A stretch of DNA of 36,036 nt. Origin: Cyclospora cayetanensis. Lineage: Eukaryota; Apicomplexa; Conoidasida; Eucoccidiorida; Eimeriidae. The stretch lies in the NCBI RefSeq assembly GCF_002999335.1, contig NW_020312229.1:1-36036 (forward strand). Reading direction: 5' to 3'. A model generated the notes under the pieces. The model made no database searches. It was not told the origin of the DNA and saw only the letters and a list, made by a program, of their open reading frames with translations. The translations under genes were made by a program, and so were the position numbers. This document shows positions 31,746 to 36,036 of the stretch, piece after piece; position 1 is the stretch's first letter; each line of letters starts with the position of its first letter.

Positions 31746-34157
31746 CATTCTGAGGCACACGACATATAAAACGCATCAAACCCAATCTCCTGAAGTAGTT
31801 GTAACTCTATGCTTACAAAAGCTCACTTGCTTGATTTAAATTTCTTCCTTTCACGAGTAAGTTTAAGATACAACCGTACACTCGTTTACCCGTTTGTTCT
31901 CCCGCATCGTTGGCCTTTACTCAGGAGGCCTCCTCCCGTCTGTGCCTGGACCTTGTGGTTGGAGTCAAAAGCCACGGGAAGTAAGAAACATAGTGAAAAT
32001 AGCTAGCTACTGTACGCGAGTGTATGCACAAAGCTTAAGATGGATAAGTACGCAGTTATGACGAGCAGGTGTCGGCTTTTTTCTTTCGGTAATGAAGATT
32101 TGATCGCGGTGCATCGGCAGGCTGTGCGAGGTGCACCGCGAGTTAAGCATACACAGAAGCTTCCGGCCTGCTGGTAAGACCATTTGTCATTCTCTCACAA
32201 ATCGATATTTTTCTTATCCTACCGATTCCCCAATACTTGGAGTACCACAGAGTTATCAACATTGGCTTGCTCTGAAAACTTGCAAATACCTCAAGGCATT
32301 TGCGAACTTTGCCGCGACAAGTGGCCCCTGTAGGAAACTCCACAGGAAGTCATGGAAGTGCTGAATTCTAGAACGACTGGCAACCGAGTACTCATTGGAT
32401 GAGAATTTATTGCGAATTGGGGTCGTGAACGCCAGCATCAGTGGCTGAAGAAGAAACAGGACATCTTGCCTGCCGGAGAATTTACGGCTCTGTCTGACAA
32501 AGCAGTCCACACGGATTGTATTCCTCGCGCTCCCTAATAGAGCTGCCTTCCTTCCTAGCCTAATGATAGGCAACACGACGGAATCTCTCTAGTTGTTCTG
32601 CTCGCAGCTGGTTTCAACCGACAGGTACCGAACATGTGAGTGTGTGCTTCGAGCTTGGAACGCAAGATGTGGTGGGCTAAGCTACACTTCGACATTTTCC
32701 AATGCACTAGCTGTATTTACTTTTAAAAAAGTAAAAATCTGACTGAGTGGGTTGTGTATTCGTATATCTTATTTACTGCAGATCACTCTTAGTTCAACAG
32801 AGGAAGCCGAAACTTTGTGCGTGAGCACGGGCTACATTGTGTGCAACTAGCGGTAAATGCTCAGAAAGTGCACATACGCGCCCCCTAGTCTCCCCTCTTC
32901 CCCTACGTAGACAACTCTGAGAGGGGTAGGCAAAGAAAGGGGGGACGTCGTTTGGAATATACCTCATAGCTTTCTATTAAACTTCGATTGACTCTGGAAT
33001 TGAGTGTACAGCCCAAGAGGACCAAAGATAAAGAGACAAAATCGTTGAGCGCGCTAACAGTTGGAAAAAAGCATGTGAGCTTATTATACGTAGCACTTAA
33101 ATCAAGGCCTTTGTAGTTACACAGTAAATTCCACACTCAATCAAAACTTCACTGAAAATGATGAATGGCCCACAAAGAGAGCACCGCTATTGCCTTCCAT
33201 CGCTTCTAAACGTCCCTGCAGAGGGAGACATGAGAATCCATAGTGTGCCATGATCACCCTCTAGGCTTTCCGAGCATTTATACCTAGTTGCATACAGCAT
33301 CTAGCCACATGCAAAAAGCATTAAATCTTGTAGCCGGCGCACGCCACTTTGCGCTATATTGGCCATCTGAGCACCCTCCCTTATTAGTTAGTTTTCTGCC
33401 AGATTTTTGATAAATTACTAGCAGTGTATCAGAAAAGTGCTTAGGTCCATTTCCGCCCACCGTAGTACCGAACTGCATCTCTTGACCCGTCACAGATAAA
33501 GGTTAAAGGTAAAGGTTATGCAGAGGTTGGCACGTGTACAAATCGATATTGTTCCTTGCGCGGGAGTCCCTAGACGCCTAGAATAGAGCGAGTATACGTG
33601 AGCTTGCGCAAATATTTAGGACGGGAGCCGAAACGCGTTCAAAATAACTGGCAGCCTGCGAGTCCGACTGATGGGGTGCGCAGTACCAACAGATTGCTTA
33701 GGTTCCTCGCCACTTGTTGTCCATAATATACTTATTTACATCTGAAATTAGTTCTTGCAACTTTTGCATAATTTCTGGAGTGTCACGAGCGGGTTTCCTC
33801 ATTAAGTTGCGCGTGTAAGATTGGAGGCCTTTCTGCATGCAGGGGGCCCCCCAGGCAAGGGCAGGCAGGAGTCGAGCAGGGACTTCTCAAATCCTGACCT
33901 CCAGAATACGCTTCGTCTTTTGTGGAGCTTTGCTGGTGGATATTTTCACGCAGCAAAACAGCCCCCTTCCTGTACTGCTCAGGCGTACTGCGCATTTTCC
34001 CAGCTGTCTGTATTTCGGAGTGGCTGTCACATGCTAAACACCTCCTGAGAAATAGTGGACTAGGGGCAATCCAAGCGAGAGACGGGAGAATCCGCGTCGC
34101 CTCTAGTTGCGGAGCTAGTGCATTGGTTCAACTCTTGGAGCTTGCGGCACTATAAGG
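31746..34157. other. Gene-poor stretch upstream of the CPSF2-like gene
   Basis: About 2.4 kb with only short frames (31809-32006, 32131-32364, 32256-32576 minus, 32903-33136 minus, 33783-33995 minus). None has a recognisable motif. The first part may hold further retroelement debris; the last few hundred bases should include the promoter of the 34158 gene, but I see no element that I would call. Confidence 0.45.
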
Positions 34158-35551
34158 ATGGAATCCTTGAGGGTGGAGCACCTTTACTCCGGCGACTACT
34201 GCGCAGCTCTAGTAACGATCAACGAAACAAAATTACTCCTGAATTGCGGCATTCCTGATACTTTGGACCCAAGTCGCATCTCGCTTCTTCTAAGGTAAAG
34301 CGCAAGCGCTCTGCAGCATGAACTCGGTCCCTTGCGCTAGAGCAAAAAAGTCTTATCGTGTGTCTTTCGACTGTAGCCATGAGTGTCACGAGTATGTCTC
34401 CTTTGCCTTGCTCTGTGCATGCTTTCTGCTGTTATTGTTGGTGGTATGTCTGCAGGCAGCTTGACGAGATAGATGCTGTCCTCTTGAGTCATGGAACTGT
34501 TTCGTATTGCGGCGCATTGCCACTCTTGCACAAGGTGCGATGGCGGAGCTGTAGCGAGAATGTGCAGGTGCTTCAGAAGACGGATTCAGATCCAGCAGCA
34601 GCAGAGGATCTCCCGTCAGTCTACTGCACGCATGCAGCGCAACACTTTGGGAAAATTGCAACAGAGGCCTCCCTCCTGGCAGCGACCGACTGTTTTGCGA
34701 TGCCCCATCTGCCTGATGGCTCCGCGTCTGCGCACTCAGCAGTAAATCCAAGAGCAGCAGTGAGCAACAGTGCAGTAGCAGGAGCCACTACTGCAGCAGA
34801 AAGCTCCCAGTCTAGTGGACTGCCTTTTACTGCAGCTGACGTAGCTGCAGCCTTTGGAGCATGCATCCCCATCAGATATCACGAGGCGATTCCCATCAAG
34901 CGTCGGAGAAGGGCTGGCGGCTTGTGCAGCTGTAATGACAACGGCCAATTATGCGGCAGTCGTGAAAGGGCAGCACCATCGAAATCCAATCAGGCGATCT
35001 CCGCTTCCCCCAGCTGCAGTTGCATGCATCAGCCAGACAGCGGGGTGTACGTGCAGTGCATCCGCGCCGGGTTGCACATTGGAGGGGCCGTGTGGATCGT
35101 GGAAAGCAGCGGGCTAAGGGTTGTTCTTGCAGTGGGGCATGCTGTCTGTCCTCTTTGGTGCGTTCTTCACACATTGGTGCTCCCTCTAGCGGATATCTGG
35201 TGTAGCCTTTCTGCAGGTGTGTCGGTTCCCTGCGAGTGAGACTACTGCTGCTGCTGCCTGGTGCGTGTAGGCACGTGGATGGCGGCGAATTGCTGCCTTT
35301 GAGCTCCGGCGCGCAGCCGCTGATGCAAGCAGCAACTGCGACAGATGCAGCAGCTCTGTTAGGCTCTCCTTCCCCCTGGCTAGGCACGCGGCTTGGTCGG
35401 TGCGACGTGCTCGTTGCGTCATGCGCTTCTGCTGCATGGCTAGCAGCGGAGGGGACGCAGCAGCAACTGCAGCAGCTGCGGCAGCTGCTGCTGCAAGCCG
35501 CTTCCGCTGTTCTTAGAGGCACCACTGTGCTTATGCCTGTTGATTTGGATG
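34158..35551 (+). CDS. CPSF2: CPSF2/CPSF100-like cleavage and polyadenylation factor, 5' part
   Basis: Metallo-beta-lactamase-fold subunit of the pre-mRNA 3'-end processing complex, cut by the window edge. Exons: 34158-34294 (ATG in aaggATGGAA), 34456-35157, 35271-35551 with a probable donor GATG/GTGCGA; all join in phase, giving about 373 residues. Exon 1: VEHLYSGDYCAALVTINETK and LLLNCGIPDTLDPSRISLLL. Exon 2: QLDEIDAVLLSHGTVSYCGALPLL matches the CPSF100 pattern IDAVLLSH-x-x-x-x-x-x-GALP; PFTAADVAAAFGACIPIRY and AGLHIGGAVWIV follow the family order. Exon 3 holds RLGRCDVLVASCASAAWL and TTVLMPVDLDG. As in CPSF100 and unlike CPSF73, the HxHxDH zinc motif is degenerate (HGTVSYC), so it is a non-catalytic paralogue. 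Low-complexity Ala/Ser and Cys-rich inserts (about 34690-34830 and 34895-35030) are coccidian-style expansions. INTS9 is a less likely alternative. Confidence 0.82.
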
Positions 35552-36036
35552 GTGCGAGAAGGAGGACGGGGGGAGAGGGAGGGAAGGGAAGAGGAGGCGG
35601 CGCTTGGGGAGGCTGTGGGGAGAGAGAGAGAGCTTTATTATTGGGGTTAGGGTCTGCACCTTCTGTGGCTTTGTAGTTGGCACAATAGCTTTAATGCAAG
35701 ACATAATTGCCTCTTTTGTGACAACACGTCATGAGACACAGGCCTTCGCCGTGTGTGTGTGCATGTATGTGTGTATGTATGTATGTATGTATGTATGTAT
35801 GTATGTATGTATGTATGTATGTATGTATGTATGTATGTATGTATGTATGTATGTATGTATGTATGTATGTATGTATGTATGTATGTAGGTAGGTATGTAT
35901 GTATATACGTATGTAGGTATGTATGTATGTATGTATGTATGAATGTATGTATATATATATATATTCATGTATAGATGAAGATATGGATGTAATTATTGAT
36001 ACACGCATATGTTGTATGTTGTGTTACTGTTCATAT
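35552..36036 (+). other. Probable CPSF2 intron, runs off the edge
   Basis: A purine-rich stretch (agaaggaggacggggggaga and on to gagagagag) follows the donor at 35552, then non-coding sequence and the microsatellite. No continuation of the CPSF2 frame is seen before the window ends. Confidence 0.65.
35755..35960. repeat. (TATG)n microsatellite
   Basis: Around 40 near-perfect gtat tetranucleotides from about 35772, with a few gtag interruptions near 35886-35915, then a tatatata run at 35950-35962. It lies in the CPSF2 intron. Open frames on both strands (YVCMYVCM and IHTYIHTY) are artefacts of the 4-bp period. Confidence 0.95.

Noticed and set aside
34151..34157. TATAAGG just before the CPSF2 ATG as a TATA box
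   Set aside because: It directly abuts the start codon, leaving no room for a transcription start and 5' UTR.
35691..36008. Open frames YVCMYVCM (+) and IHTYIHTY (-)
   Set aside because: Translations of a 4-bp microsatellite.

Overview
The window looks like nuclear DNA of a coccidian apicomplexan, most likely family Eimeriidae (Eimeria or Cyclospora type). The reasons are many small exons joined by GT-AG introns, CAG/CTG runs that become polyglutamine in exons, introns full of TG/TATG microsatellites and longer tandem repeats, and conserved eukaryotic nuclear genes. Genus and species cannot be fixed from the sequence alone. I saw no rRNA, tRNA, CRISPR or bacterial features.

Left block (1-5328, + strand): the 3' part of an SPT6 gene (Pol II elongation factor and histone chaperone), ten exons, with the helix-hairpin-helix, S1 and tandem SH2 regions, then a polyQ and RGG-repeat tail. 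From 5329 to 10332 the DNA is gene-poor. It holds one probable minus-strand two-helix membrane protein (8517-9237) and one weak two-exon minus-strand candidate (5618-6247).

Central block (10333-20894, + strand): a complete SMC4 (condensin ATPase) gene that I could rebuild as 22 phase-consistent exons encoding about 1468 residues. Two introns appear to be GC-AG. Intron 12 starts inside a 20-bp tandem array of about 34 units in which almost every unit repeats the 5' splice site. Other introns carry 11-bp and 65-bp arrays and TG-rich tracts.

Right block: after gene-poor DNA (20895-24379) comes a lineage-specific membrane protein gene at 24380-27111 with 19 copies of a 72-bp (24-residue) repeat, probably three exons, one intron possibly only 22 or 34 nt. 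From about 29.2 to 31.75 kb lies a graveyard of decayed Ty3/gypsy-type retroelement pieces (protease/linker, reverse transcriptase, and three integrase pieces in both orientations). The right end (34158 to beyond the edge, + strand) is the 5' part of a CPSF2/CPSF100-like mRNA 3'-end processing gene, cut by the window inside an intron that contains a long TATG microsatellite.

The recognisable genes are nuclear housekeeping functions (Pol II elongation, chromosome condensation, pre-mRNA cleavage and polyadenylation) all on the + strand. They alternate with gene-poor, apparently more AT-rich DNA that holds lineage-specific reading frames and dead retroelements.
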